The notes beneath the pieces were generated by a model, which ran no database searches, had not been told where the DNA came from, and saw only the letters and a program-made list of their open reading frames with translations. The position numbers were made by a program, and so were the translations under genes. Shown here piece after piece: positions 29,993 to 38,136 of a stretch of DNA of 64,000 bases. The stretch lies in the NCBI RefSeq assembly GCF_002917105.1, contig NZ_PQFZ01000001.1:310001-374000 (forward strand), given 5' to 3'. The stretch is from Allobosea psychrotolerans (GTDB lineage Bacteria; Pseudomonadota; Alphaproteobacteria; Rhizobiales; Beijerinckiaceae). How positions within the stretch are numbered: position 1 is the first letter of the stretch; each line of letters begins with the position of its first letter.

Positions 29993-31210
29993 CTAGCGCG
30001 CAGGCGGAGCGGCGACTGCGATCTCGGTGATGTCGCTGTCGTCGCGCCCGACGGTGCGCTTGCGGCGCAATGCCAACCAGAGCACGGCGAGTGCTGCGAC
30101 CTCGCAGACGGCTCCTACGAAGCCCAGCGGCCAGGTGCCGAGATGGTGCAATGTCAGCTGGCCGAGCGTCGAACCTGCTGCGATGCCGACATAGAGCGCG
30201 GAGGCATTGAGCGAGAGCGCAATCACGGCCGTATCGGGCGCCATCGCGGCAAGCCTGGACATTTGCGAGGGGTGCCCTGCCCAGCCCGCGGCGCTCCAGA
30301 CCAGCAGGATCGCAGGGATGATGAAGATGGCGATGGAGGGCGGCAGCGTCACCGCGACCAGCGAGGCGGCGACGAGCGTGGCCGCCAGTACGGTGAGAAC
30401 GACGACGAGCGTGCGTTCCGGCCCGTAGCGGTCGCTTGCGATGCCGCCAAGCTGGTTGCCGAGCGCCGAGCCGATGCCCGAGACGACCAGCACTGCGCCG
30501 AGCCAGGGGCCAGCGATGCCGGCATGGTTGGCGAGGAAGGGCGCGATGTAGCCGTAGAGCGTGAAGGCGCCGGTCGTCCACAGCATCGTCGTCGCCAACG
30601 CCAGCAGGATGTCGCCGCGGCGCGCCACGGCGAGCCGCTCGGCCATAGTGTTGGCGCCGCGCGGCAGGCCGACAGGCAGCCTCCACAGGATCCCGATGAG
30701 CGCCAGCGCGCCGAAGAGGCCGACGAGCAGGAAGGCGAGGTGCCAACTGCCGGCAGCCGCCGCCGCCGTGCCGAGCGGCACGCCGAGAATCAGCGCGACC
30801 GTCATGCCGCCGGTGACGAGCGCGATCGCCCGCGCCCGCCGTTCTGGAGAAACCAGTGCGACGGCGACGGCGTTGGCTGCGGGCATGTAGACGCCGGCGG
30901 CGAGCGCCATGACGACGCGCGCTGCCATCAGATGCGAGAAATCAGCGGCCAGGGTCGCCCCGAGATTGGCGAGGGTGAAGACGGCCAACGATCCGGCCAG
31001 GACGTGCTTGCGCTCGACATTGCCGAAAACGGTCGAGAGCACCGGGGAGCCGATTGCATAAGCGATGGCGAATGCGGTGAGCAGGAGGCCGGCAGTATCG
31101 ACAGAGACGCCGAAGCCGGTGGCGAGATTGGGCAGGATCCCAGTGATGATCAGCGTGCCGGTGCCGATGGCGAAAGCGCCCCCGGCCAGCCAGAGAAGAC
31201 GTGCGTCCAT
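29993..31210 (-). CDS. MFS transporter, drug-efflux type (DHA1/AraJ-like)
   Basis: A 405-residue protein with 12 predicted hydrophobic helices and N-terminal LLWLAGGAFAIGTGTLIITGILPNLATGF. Motif-A-like loop after helix 2 (SPVLSTVFGNVERKHVLAGSL), AARVVMALAAGVYMPAANAVA in helices 4-5 and the repeated loop GNQLGGIASDRYGPERTL in the second half. Probably a proton-driven exporter. It is divergent from an ArsR regulator with twin palindromic operators between them, so expression is likely repressor-controlled. Confidence 0.88.
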   Translation of the reverse strand: MDARLLWLAGGAFAIGTGTLIITGILPNLATGFGVSVDTAGLLLTAFAIAYAIGSPVLSTVFGNVERKHVLAGSLAVFTLANLGATLAADFSHLMAARVVMALAAGVYMPAANAVAVALVSPERRARAIALVTGGMTVALILGVPLGTAAAAAGSWHLAFLLVGLFGALALIGILWRLPVGLPRGANTMAERLAVARRGDILLALATTMLWTTGAFTLYGYIAPFLANHAGIAGPWLGAVLVVSGIGSALGNQLGGIASDRYGPERTLVVVLTVLAATLVAASLVAVTLPPSIAIFIIPAILLVWSAAGWAGHPSQMSRLAAMAPDTAVIALSLNASALYVGIAAGSTLGQLTLHHLGTWPLGFVGAVCEVAALAVLWLALRRKRTVGRDDSDITEIAVAAPPAR

Positions 31211-31242
31211 GGGACAGTCCTTCCAAATCCGGTTTTCCGGAA

Positions 31243-31260
31243 TTTCAATGATCGTTGAAC
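31243..31260. promoter_or_regulatory. ArsR-type operator candidate, site 1
   Basis: TTTCAA-TGATCG-TTGAAC, arms matching at five of six positions. It lies 33 bp from the MFS start codon. The same motif recurs 50 bp away. Confidence 0.6.
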
Positions 31261-31292
31261 TTACGTTTGCAGATGCGAGATCGCAAGGGTAA

Positions 31293-31310
31293 TTTCAACG
31301 AATGTTGAAA
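31293..31310. promoter_or_regulatory. ArsR-type operator candidate, site 2
   Basis: TTTCAA-CGAATG-TTGAAA, a perfect 6-bp inverted repeat with 6-bp spacer, 40 bp upstream of the ArsR ATG. TTCAA-N6-TTGAA spacing is usual for ArsR-family repressors. Confidence 0.65.
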
Positions 31311-31349
31311 CTTGTCAGGAGCGTCGCGATCTCCTATCTCGGCAGGGTC

Positions 31350-31706
31350 ATGAAACCGGTGTTCCATCCCGATATAGACGATGTCGCCGCGGCCGATGTC
31401 TTCGCGGCGCTGGCCGATCCGATCAGGCTCGGCATCCTGGTCGCGCTTGCCGACGTGCCAGAGGTCGACAAGGCGCGTTGCAACAGCTTCTCTGAACTCG
31501 CCTCGCCGTCGCTCTTGTCCTATCACTTCGCCAAGCTGCGCGAGGCCGGCATCACGCGTTTCCGCGTCGAAGGCACGTCGCGCTATCTTTCGATCCGGCG
31601 TGAGGATCTCGACCGCCGCTTTCCGGGCTTGCTCGACAGCGTGCTGGAGGCGGCGCGGCGCGATCCCAACCTGCCGCGCTTGTCCGGCCCGCTGGCGGTT
31701 GGCTGA
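31350..31706 (+). CDS. ArsR-family transcriptional regulator
   Basis: A 118-residue winged-helix repressor. I start it at ATG 31350, because the alternative ATG at 31302 lies inside the perfect palindrome (site 2). Core: DVFAALADPIRLGILVALADV, then the recognition region SELASPSLLSYHFAKLREAGITRFRVEGTSRYLSIRREDLDRRFPGLL. No CxC metal-binding motif is present at the usual position, so it may sense something other than metal(loid)s. Likely represses itself and the divergent MFS gene. Confidence 0.88.
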   Translation: MKPVFHPDIDDVAAADVFAALADPIRLGILVALADVPEVDKARCNSFSELASPSLLSYHFAKLREAGITRFRVEGTSRYLSIRREDLDRRFPGLLDSVLEAARRDPNLPRLSGPLAVG

Positions 31707-31857
31707 GCGGACGCGGTCCGGCTCTGCCGGAGCGCTTTCCGGTACCCATTCCGGTTCATTGACTCGGTCCGTGGGGGGTATAGCGTCCCTGCTTCCGCGA
31801 TGGCGTCGAGCCGGTTCGCGTCAGACCCGGCTGCGCCCTATCCAGAGGAGCATGGCC

Positions 31858-32919
31858 ATGCGTGAAGCCGACCCTCAGAAACTCGATGCGCTTGTCGGAC
31901 GTCTGGTTGGTGATGTCGGAGCGTCGGTAACCGGCGCGCTCGTCGTCCTCGGCGACCAGCTCGGCCTCTACAAGGCGATGGCGGACGGCAAGCCGATGAC
32001 CGCCGAGGAGCTCGCCGCCAAGACCGGCTTCAAAGAGCGCTATGTCCGGGAGTGGCTCTCGGCGCAGGCGGCTGCCGACTATATCGATTACGACGCCGAC
32101 ACGGACAGCTTCAGCCTCTCCGCCGAACAGGCGATGGCGTTTGCGGAGGAGGGCAGCCCCGCCTTCTTCGCTGGCGCCTTCGAGATCGTTCGGGCGATGT
32201 GGCTCGACGAGCCAAAGATCGCCGATGCCTTTCGGACCGGCGCCGGCGTGGGCTGGCACGAGCACAGCAAATGCCTGTTCCGCGGCACGGAGCGCTTTTT
32301 CCGGCCCGGCTACAACAGCAACCTCAACAACAGCTGGATCCCGGCGCTCGACGGGGTCAAGGCCAAGCTCGAAAAGGGTGCCCGCGTCGCCGATGTCGGC
32401 TGCGGCCATGGCGCTTCGACCGTGCTGATGGCGCAGGCCTACCCGAATTCGTATTTCTTCGGCTTCGATTACCACGGTCCGTCGATCGACCGGGCACGGG
32501 AGGCCGCGACCAAGGCGGGGGTCGAGGATCGGGTCGTCTTCGAGCAGGCCTCGGCCAAGACCTATCCGGCGCGGGGCTACGACCTCGTCGCGATGTTCGA
32601 TTGCCTGCACGACATGGGCGACCCTGCTGGGGCTGGCCGTCACGTCAAGGAAACGCTTGCCGATGACGGCACCTGGATGATCGTCGAGCCCTTCGCGCAT
32701 GACCAGCTCAAGGACAACCTCAATCCGGTCGGGCGGATCTTCTACGGGGCATCGACGATGATCTGCACGCCGGCTTCGCTGTCGCAGGAGGTCGGCCTCG
32801 GGCTTGGCGCCCAGGCCGGCGAGATGCGGCTGCGGAGGGTTGCGCTCGACGCCGGCTTCACCCGCTTCCGCCGCGCGACCGAGACGCCGTTCAACATGGT
32901 CTTCGAGGTCCGGGCCTGA
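31858..32919 (+). CDS. class I SAM methyltransferase with winged-helix N-terminus
   Basis: A 353-residue protein. ATG 31858 is preferred over 31852 because the AGAGGAG ribosome site is 7 bases before it. The N-terminal winged-helix part (LVVLGDQLGLYKAMADGKPMTAEELAAKTGFKERYVREWLSAQAAADYI) is of the S25-like type. The methyltransferase core has GARVADVGCGHGASTVLMAQAYP as motif I, GFDYHGPSIDRAR and LVAMFDCLHDMGDPAGAGRHV. The domain order is that of the Rv2258c-like family. Substrate unknown. Confidence 0.88.
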   Translation: MREADPQKLDALVGRLVGDVGASVTGALVVLGDQLGLYKAMADGKPMTAEELAAKTGFKERYVREWLSAQAAADYIDYDADTDSFSLSAEQAMAFAEEGSPAFFAGAFEIVRAMWLDEPKIADAFRTGAGVGWHEHSKCLFRGTERFFRPGYNSNLNNSWIPALDGVKAKLEKGARVADVGCGHGASTVLMAQAYPNSYFFGFDYHGPSIDRAREAATKAGVEDRVVFEQASAKTYPARGYDLVAMFDCLHDMGDPAGAGRHVKETLADDGTWMIVEPFAHDQLKDNLNPVGRIFYGASTMICTPASLSQEVGLGLGAQAGEMRLRRVALDAGFTRFRRATETPFNMVFEVRA

Positions 32920-32975
32920 GACCGTCAGGCCAACACGCGGCGGGCTCGTAAACTCGCCTTCGGCATGCCGGGTAA

Positions 32976-33080
32976 CCGCATCGGATCAGATTATCATCCA
33001 GCCCGATGCGGTTGCTCCTCGATGAGGCATCGGCTTTTTTCGAAAATCGCATCCCACTTTTCGGGCCGATGCTTTAAAGG
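32976..33080. repeat. dispersed palindromic repeat before the GtrA gene
   Basis: Contains CCGCATCGGATCAGATTATC / CCAGCCCGATGCGG as one inverted pair and GCATCGGC...GGGCCGATGC as a second, with a TTTTTTCG/CACTTTTCGGG core. It resembles, loosely, the AGAGCA-type repeats elsewhere in the window. Confidence 0.45.
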
Positions 33081-33086
33081 CCCGGC

Positions 33087-33509
33087 ATGCCTTTCAAGCA
33101 GCACCCGCCTTTCAAGCAGTATCCGCGCCAGTCCCGCCAGCTCCTGGCCTATGTCTTCGCCGGCGGCATCACGGCCGTGGCGCATTACGCGCTGTTGATC
33201 GGCCTCGTCGAACTCGGCCATGTCGATCCGGTGCCGGCGACGCTGGCGGGCTTCGTGCTCGGCGCCATCGTCTCCTATTCGCTGAATCGCTGGCTGACCT
33301 TTGACGCGACCCACAGCCACGCCCAGGCGACCTGGCGTTTCGCATTGATCGCAGCCGGCGGTTTCGTCCTCACCGGCGTGCTGATGCATCTCTTCGTCGG
33401 CAAGCTGGGCTTGCCCTATCTGCCGATGCAGCTGGTCACCACGGGGATCGTGATGGTGTTCTCCTTCCTCGGCCACAAGTTCTTCAGCTTCGCCGACCGG
33501 GCGGCGTAA
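33087..33509 (+). CDS. GtrA-family membrane protein
   Basis: A 140-residue protein with four membrane helices. GtrA-like features: QLLAYVFAGGITAVAHYALLIGLVELG, ATLAGFVLGAIVSYSLNRWLTFD (the conserved NRxxTF-type motif) and the C-terminal VMVFSFLGHKFFSFAD. Family members are thought to help move isoprenoid-linked sugars across the inner membrane for surface glycan modification. No glycosyltransferase gene is adjacent, so the pathway here is unknown. Confidence 0.9.
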   Translation: MPFKQHPPFKQYPRQSRQLLAYVFAGGITAVAHYALLIGLVELGHVDPVPATLAGFVLGAIVSYSLNRWLTFDATHSHAQATWRFALIAAGGFVLTGVLMHLFVGKLGLPYLPMQLVTTGIVMVFSFLGHKFFSFADRAA

Positions 33510-33598
33510 GGCCCGAAAGGTGCTTCGATGCATCTCGGCCTAAGAGCCGCCAATCCCGTCACGGCTGGGCATGTTCGGAAGCGCGAATACTCTCGGCG

Positions 33599-34294
33599 CT
33601 ATGATGGAACATCGCTCAAGGACCGACGCCCCGAGGCCAAATCCGCGAGCAGCGCAACATGGATATCCAGCGCGTCGATGACCGGATATCCAGGGCTCTG
33701 CCCATCGAAGGCCAGATTGAGATCGGTCCCGGCGAGAACGATCGCGTCAGCCCCGGCCGCGGTCATGCGCCTGCCTGCGTCGAGGAACAGCTCGCGCTGC
33801 GAGGCTGAGCATGTGCCGGCAACCGCGATGTCCTGGTAGGTTTGACCGAGAAGCTCGATCTCGTCGTCCAATGCGATGGCGTCCGTGCGCGCGAGCTGGC
33901 CGTAAAGGCGTGTGCGCATGACGACCCGCGTTCCGAGAAGGCCGATCCGCTTAATGTCCTGTTCAACGAAATAGGCGTCAAGTGGAGCGACGGCGGAGAC
34001 GATCGGCAAGGGCGACAGGGCCGCCAGCTCATCCAGACAGAAATGCGCCCCCAGCGATGACAGAGCGACGCAATCGCAGCCTGCATCCTTCAAGCGTGTG
34101 ACGAGCGGGAGGAATGCCTGTGCCTGCTGGGACCTGCGGTCGGCGAGATTATTGCGGATGAGTTCCTGAATCTCGCCGTGGACGATCGTAAGCTCAAGCT
34201 TTGCTACGCCGCGGGCCGCGGCGGCAGCCGTCAGGCGCTGGTAATAGACCACCGTCGCCGCAACGCCGATGCCCCCGATCAAGCCGATATGCAT
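33599..34294 (-). CDS. aspartate/glutamate racemase-like protein lacking both catalytic cysteines
   Basis: A 231-residue protein from ATG 34294 (MHIGLIGGIGVAATVVYYQRL), aligning with the Asp/Glu racemase fold. Both active-site cysteines are missing: the first motif (usually CNTAH) reads SSLGAH (79-84) and the second (usually GCTE) reads AGTD (188-191). Racemisation by the two-cysteine mechanism is therefore unlikely. The pattern with FCLDELAALSPLPIVSAV and DLNLAFDGQSPGYPVID looks like a coherent subfamily, so another function is probable. A longer frame to 34330 is unsupported. Confidence 0.8.
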   Translation of the reverse strand: MHIGLIGGIGVAATVVYYQRLTAAAAARGVAKLELTIVHGEIQELIRNNLADRRSQQAQAFLPLVTRLKDAGCDCVALSSLGAHFCLDELAALSPLPIVSAVAPLDAYFVEQDIKRIGLLGTRVVMRTRLYGQLARTDAIALDDEIELLGQTYQDIAVAGTCSASQRELFLDAGRRMTAAGADAIVLAGTDLNLAFDGQSPGYPVIDALDIHVALLADLASGRRSLSDVPS

Positions 34295-34405
34295 GGGATA
34301 TGTCCTTACAAGCGTGCCGACGGCGACCATGCCGGTTTAGCGCGCCGCGCGGCAGGGCGAAACCCGGCCCGGCCAGGTCGCTGTCATGAAGGCCATCGGC
34401 CATCA

Positions 34406-35098
34406 TCACGCCGGTTTCGTCCCCGCAAAGGTCATCCGGGCCGGGTTGTGGCCGAAATTCGGCTGCCGCTGCACGGCATCGTAGCCGGCGGCCCGGATCA
34501 GGCCGACGATGTCAGCTTCCGCATAGGTCGAGAGTCCGTATTGCGCCCTGAGCTTGCGGTAGTCGGAAAAGGCGGTGCGTACGAGCCCGGCCAGCGCCGC
34601 CGCCAGGAACCCGCCGCGCCAGGCGAAGGCAAGGAGTTGCGAGGCGTCGGTGAGCGGGCTGACATCGGGCGGGATCACATCGGCGATGACGAGCTTGCCG
34701 CCCGGCTTGAGCTTGGCGAGCCAGCTGCGCAGCAGGGCCATGAGCTCCTCGCGGCTCAGATACTGGATCAGTGAGTTGGCCACGACGAGGTCGAGGGTTG
34801 CTTCCGGCAGCGCCTCGACCTCCTCCGGCGAGACCACGGCGACATGACCGATGCGTCCGAACATCGCGCGCAGCCTTTCGCGCACGTTCGGCGCCGCCTC
34901 GCAGAGATAGAGCTTGCCGCAGGCGGCGGCGACAAGGTCGGCGCTCAAAGCCTCGCCACAGCCATGGTCGAGCACGACGGCATCGGACGCCGGGATCTGG
35001 CCGACCAGATCCTTGGCGATCTGCCGGTAATGCAGGGTCTTGTGGCGCGGCGAAACGTAGATGGAATGCTCGCCGTTCCAGAAATCGCGCCAGGACAT
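34406..35098 (-). CDS. class I SAM-dependent methyltransferase
   Basis: A 230-residue protein from ATG 35098 (MSWRDFWNGEHSIYVSPRHK). Motif I is VVLDHGCGEALSADLVAAACGKLYLCEAA, followed by DLVVANSLIQYLSREELMALL and LKPGGKLVIADVIPP, typical of Methyltransf_11/25. The C-terminal portion (LLAFAWRGGFLAAALAGLVRTAFSDYRKLRAQYGLSTY) resembles members near membrane or envelope biosynthesis genes. Substrate unknown. A dispersed repeat occupies the sequence just upstream. Confidence 0.85.
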   Translation of the reverse strand: MSWRDFWNGEHSIYVSPRHKTLHYRQIAKDLVGQIPASDAVVLDHGCGEALSADLVAAACGKLYLCEAAPNVRERLRAMFGRIGHVAVVSPEEVEALPEATLDLVVANSLIQYLSREELMALLRSWLAKLKPGGKLVIADVIPPDVSPLTDASQLLAFAWRGGFLAAALAGLVRTAFSDYRKLRAQYGLSTYAEADIVGLIRAAGYDAVQRQPNFGHNPARMTFAGTKPA

Positions 35099-35153
35099 GG
35101 TCTCGCCGTTCGCCGCTTGCCGGCAGCCTCCTGCCGCCGGTCCCGCCACGACT

Positions 35154-35205
35154 AGAGCAGGATGCGGAAAAGTGGAAACCGGTTTTTCGCATTGCTCCGT
35201 GTCTC
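35154..35205. repeat. dispersed AGAGCA palindromic repeat
   Basis: AGAGCAGGATGCGGAAAAGTGGAAACCGG, mirrored by TTTTTCGCATTGCTCC. It is nearly identical to the element at 23081 and lies between the methyltransferase promoter and the PilZ gene 3' end. Confidence 0.7.
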
Positions 35206-35243
35206 ACTCCTGGATGAGAGACGAATTCAGATGTCAGGTGGGA

Positions 35244-35585
35244 TCACTTGGTGCTTCCATCTGACATCATCCGGCTCTCGTCCGATGGTGAGCCGTTGCG
35301 CAACCCTGCGTCCAGCGGGGCGGGGGCTGCGGCCTCTCCCTCGGTTGCGTTCGCGTCGAGAAAGCGGATTCCGATCTCGCGCTTCCTGATCCAGATGAGG
35401 GCAGCCGGCGCGAAGACTTTGTCGTCGGCGTGATAGAAGAGCGCGAGCGGCAGCGGCCGGTCGCTCTCCGGCCTCAGCCGGGCGCCGCTTGGCGACAGGT
35501 CCATGACGCGACACTCGACGAGGAAACGCTGCGACGCGTCGAACAGCTTTGCCGAGCGCCAGCGCTTCGAGCTTCGATTTTCCAT
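35244..35585 (-). CDS. PilZ domain protein (c-di-GMP receptor type)
   Basis: A 113-residue single-domain PilZ protein. The N-terminal RSSKRWR provides the RxxxR element, and VMDLSPSGARLRP provides D/NxSxxG, the two cyclic-di-GMP contact motifs. It continues with LPLALFYHADD and IWIRKREIGIRFLD. The last 30 residues are disordered. It is divergent from the cyclopropane synthase gene, 153 bp apart. A GGDEF-EAL protein is encoded at 57025-58833 and could modulate its ligand, although a link is only inferred. Confidence 0.85.
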   Translation of the reverse strand: MENRSSKRWRSAKLFDASQRFLVECRVMDLSPSGARLRPESDRPLPLALFYHADDKVFAPAALIWIRKREIGIRFLDANATEGEAAAPAPLDAGLRNGSPSDESRMMSDGSTK

Positions 35586-35738
35586 GCATGTCGCCTTCCT
35601 GCTGTTGCGCTTCGGCCTGAAAACCTGATCCAGTGGGGTTGCGCAGGGCTGGAGACAGCGCCTCCGCGAAGCGGCGAGTGCGTTCGGCTTGCCAAGCGCG
35701 GCGCCGGCTCTAAGCTTCGCGCGAATCTGAGGGCGACG

Positions 35739-36995
35739 ATGTTTTTGCTACCCAAGCTGTTGAAGCGCTTCGTCCGGCAAGGCCGGCTGACCGTGATCAC
35801 CCCTGACAACCAGCGCCATGTCTTCGGCTCCGGGCCGGCCGAAATCCTGTTTGCGGGCCAGATGAAGACGGCGCCAGCCGTCACCGTGCGCTTCCATGAC
35901 GACAGGATCGAACGCGAGATCTTCCTCAATCCCGAAATGGCACTGGCCGAAGGCTATATGGATGGCCGGATCGATTTCGAGGACGGCTCGTCGATCCACG
36001 ATCTGCTGTCGCTGTTCTGGATGCAGCGCAAGGAATTGCGCAAGCATCCGATCCAGAAGGTCGTCCGCAAAATCCGCTTCGGCATCCGGCGCTTCCGCAT
36101 GCACAACCCGCTCGGGCTCGCCGGCAAGAAGGTCAAGCACCACTACGACATCCCGACCGAGTTCTATAAGCTCTGGCTCGACGAGACGATGACCTATTCC
36201 TGTGCCTATTGGCACAGCCCCGAGGTCGGGCTGGAAGCGGCGCAGAAGGCCAAGCTGCGCCATCTCGCGGCCAAGCTGAAGATCGAGCCGGGCATGACCG
36301 TGCTCGATATCGGATCGGGCTGGGGCGAGCTCGCGATCTATCTCGCCAAGGCCTGCGGCGCGAAAGTGACGGGGCTCAACGTCTCGCCCGACCAGATGGC
36401 CGCCGCGCAGAAGCGCGCAGAAGCCGCGGGCGTCGGTGATGCCGTCACCTTCATCAACAAGGACTATCGCGAGCTCAAGGGCAGCTTCGACCGTGTCGTC
36501 TCGGTCGGCATGATGGAGCATGTCGGCGTCGCGCATTACCTCGAATATTTCGAGGCCATACGTGACCTGCTGACGCCGGACGGGATTGCGCTGGTGCACT
36601 GCATTGGCCGCGTCGGGCCGCCGGGCTTCACCGGGCCCTTCTTCGACAAATACATCTTCCCGGGCGGCTACGCGCCGGCGATGTCGGAGGTCTTCGCCGC
36701 GGTCGAGCAGACCGGTCTGTGGTCGTCGGATTGCGAGTTCTGGCGGCGGCACTACCACTGGACGCTCCACGCCTGGCGCGAGCGCTTCATGGCCCATCGG
36801 CCGGAGGTCGTGACGATGATGGGCGAGCGCTTCGCGCGGATGTGGGAGTTCTATCTCTCGGCTTGCGAGATCTCCTTCGACATCGGCGGCGACATGGTCT
36901 TCCAGCTCCTGCTCGGCCCGCATAAGAGCGCCGTGCCGGTGGTGCGCGACTACATCACCGATGCCGAGAGGGTGCTGGAGGCACGGGGATTCTAG
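35739..36995 (+). CDS. cfa: cyclopropane-fatty-acyl-phospholipid synthase
   Basis: Adds a methylene from SAM across the double bond of membrane unsaturated fatty acids. 418 residues from ATG 35739 after GAGGGCGACG; earlier frames through the spacer are not family-like. Key segments are KKVKHHYDIPTEFYKLWLDETMTYSCAYW, VLDIGSGWGELAIYLAKACGAKVTGLNVSPDQ, VSVGMMEHVGVAHYLEYF and CEFWRRHYHWTLHAWRERF. The usual N-terminal domain (MALAEGYMDGRIDFEDGSSIHDLL) is present. It sits back-to-back with PilZ. Confidence 0.94.
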   Translation: MFLLPKLLKRFVRQGRLTVITPDNQRHVFGSGPAEILFAGQMKTAPAVTVRFHDDRIEREIFLNPEMALAEGYMDGRIDFEDGSSIHDLLSLFWMQRKELRKHPIQKVVRKIRFGIRRFRMHNPLGLAGKKVKHHYDIPTEFYKLWLDETMTYSCAYWHSPEVGLEAAQKAKLRHLAAKLKIEPGMTVLDIGSGWGELAIYLAKACGAKVTGLNVSPDQMAAAQKRAEAAGVGDAVTFINKDYRELKGSFDRVVSVGMMEHVGVAHYLEYFEAIRDLLTPDGIALVHCIGRVGPPGFTGPFFDKYIFPGGYAPAMSEVFAAVEQTGLWSSDCEFWRRHYHWTLHAWRERFMAHRPEVVTMMGERFARMWEFYLSACEISFDIGGDMVFQLLLGPHKSAVPVVRDYITDAERVLEARGF

Positions 36996-37010
36996 AGCGG
37001 AGCCGCACGC

Positions 37011-37544
37011 TCAATCATCTGCCGGGAGCGAGAAATCCAGCGCCAGCAGCGCCTCGTCGAAAAGCGCGTCGTTTATGCGCAACGCCTTTGATTCGATGCC
37101 GTAGGGCTTGAAACCGAGGCGTTCATAGAGATGCAGCGCGACGCTGTTGGTCGTCACGGCGCGCGCTTGCAGCACCAGCACATGCTGTGCCGCATGTTGA
37201 ACCACCGCCTCGACCAGCGCACGGGCTATGCCGCGTCCGCGCCAATCCGGCGCGAGATAGACGCCCCAGAGCATACCTCTGTGCCGGCTCTTCTCGGAGC
37301 TTCCGGCGAGGAATCCGGCGATGCCGACCAGCTCCGCATCCGCGAATGCCCCGAAGACGAGGCTCGGCGGAGCAGGCGTGATGCGCGCGATGAAGGTTGC
37401 GGGCGGGCGCGCCGCCTCCTCGGCATGGCTCGCGCCAAAGGCCTCGGGCGCCTGAAGCAGCGCCTGGAGGCGCAAGGTCCGGTAGGCTTCCGCGTCAGTA
37501 GCATCGAGCGGCCTGATGGTGATGTTGCCTTTGATCTCAGCCAT
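37011..37544 (-). CDS. GNAT-family N-acetyltransferase
   Basis: A 177-residue acetyltransferase: ITIRPLDATDAEAYRTLRLQALLQAPEAFGASHAEE, acetyl-CoA loop WGVYLAPDWRGRGIARALVEAVVQHA, then LVLQARAVTTNSVALHLYERLGFKPYG. This resembles the RimJ/RimL-like single-domain group. Its start overlaps the DUF1697 gene stop by 8 bp, so the two are co-transcribed. Substrate unknown. Confidence 0.9.
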   Translation of the reverse strand: MAEIKGNITIRPLDATDAEAYRTLRLQALLQAPEAFGASHAEEAARPPATFIARITPAPPSLVFGAFADAELVGIAGFLAGSSEKSRHRGMLWGVYLAPDWRGRGIARALVEAVVQHAAQHVLVLQARAVTTNSVALHLYERLGFKPYGIESKALRINDALFDEALLALDFSLPADD

Positions 37545-38091
37545 GGGCGGCGACCTCCTCGGCCAGCGCCGCGAGCTTCGTCAGTGTGGTCCAGTTTCGC
37601 GCGGTGCCCTGGACGCCGAGATGCCTTTCGATCGCGGCATTGGTCAGCTTCGAGCGGCCGATGCCCTCGCTGTAGTGCAGATAGAGGTCACGGCCGCGCA
37701 GGCCGATCTCCTCGGGCCCTCTATGCCAGGCGCGCAGGCGGTCGATTGCGCCATCGGCGGGGGCCGCGTCGAGGGGCATCACCAGAAGCCAGTTCGGTTG
37801 GCGCTCGGCGGCCGGCAGTGGAGACTGTGTCAGGATGTCCTGCAGCTCGGCCTGGCTGCGGGCAATCACGCGCGGGCGCATCGGATGCGTGGCGGCGATA
37901 GCCTCTTCCAGCTTCAGGGCGATTGTCTCGCGCGCCTCGCCGTCATGGCAGGCGACGAGATTGCCGCTCTGCAGCAGGGTCGCGGCATGACGAAGGCCCA
38001 GCGGCGGGCAGAGCGCGCGCAGGGCCGCCATCTTGATGGTGCTGGCGCCACCGAGATTGACGGCGCGCAGGAGGAAGATCGTCACAGGCAT
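37537..38091 (-). CDS. DUF1697 family protein
   Basis: A 184-residue protein of the DUF1697 family: FLLRAVNLGGASTIKMAALRALCPPLGLRHAATLLQSGNLVA at the N-terminus and IGRSKLTNAAIERHLGVQGTARNWTTLTKLAALAEE at the C-terminus are diagnostic. The function is unknown. It is the first gene of a two-gene unit with the acetyltransferase and starts 45 bp beyond the EamA transporter stop on the same strand. Confidence 0.92.
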   Translation of the reverse strand: MPVTIFLLRAVNLGGASTIKMAALRALCPPLGLRHAATLLQSGNLVACHDGEARETIALKLEEAIAATHPMRPRVIARSQAELQDILTQSPLPAAERQPNWLLVMPLDAAPADGAIDRLRAWHRGPEEIGLRGRDLYLHYSEGIGRSKLTNAAIERHLGVQGTARNWTTLTKLAALAEEVAAHG

Positions 38092-38136
38092 GGCGGGGCA
38101 GTATCGCAGCCCCGCCGCCAGGTTGGAAGCGCGGCG

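Noticed and set aside
31741..31800. TTGACT ... TATAGC promoter before the methyltransferase
   Set aside because: The spacer is only about 14 bp, too short for a standard sigma-70 promoter.
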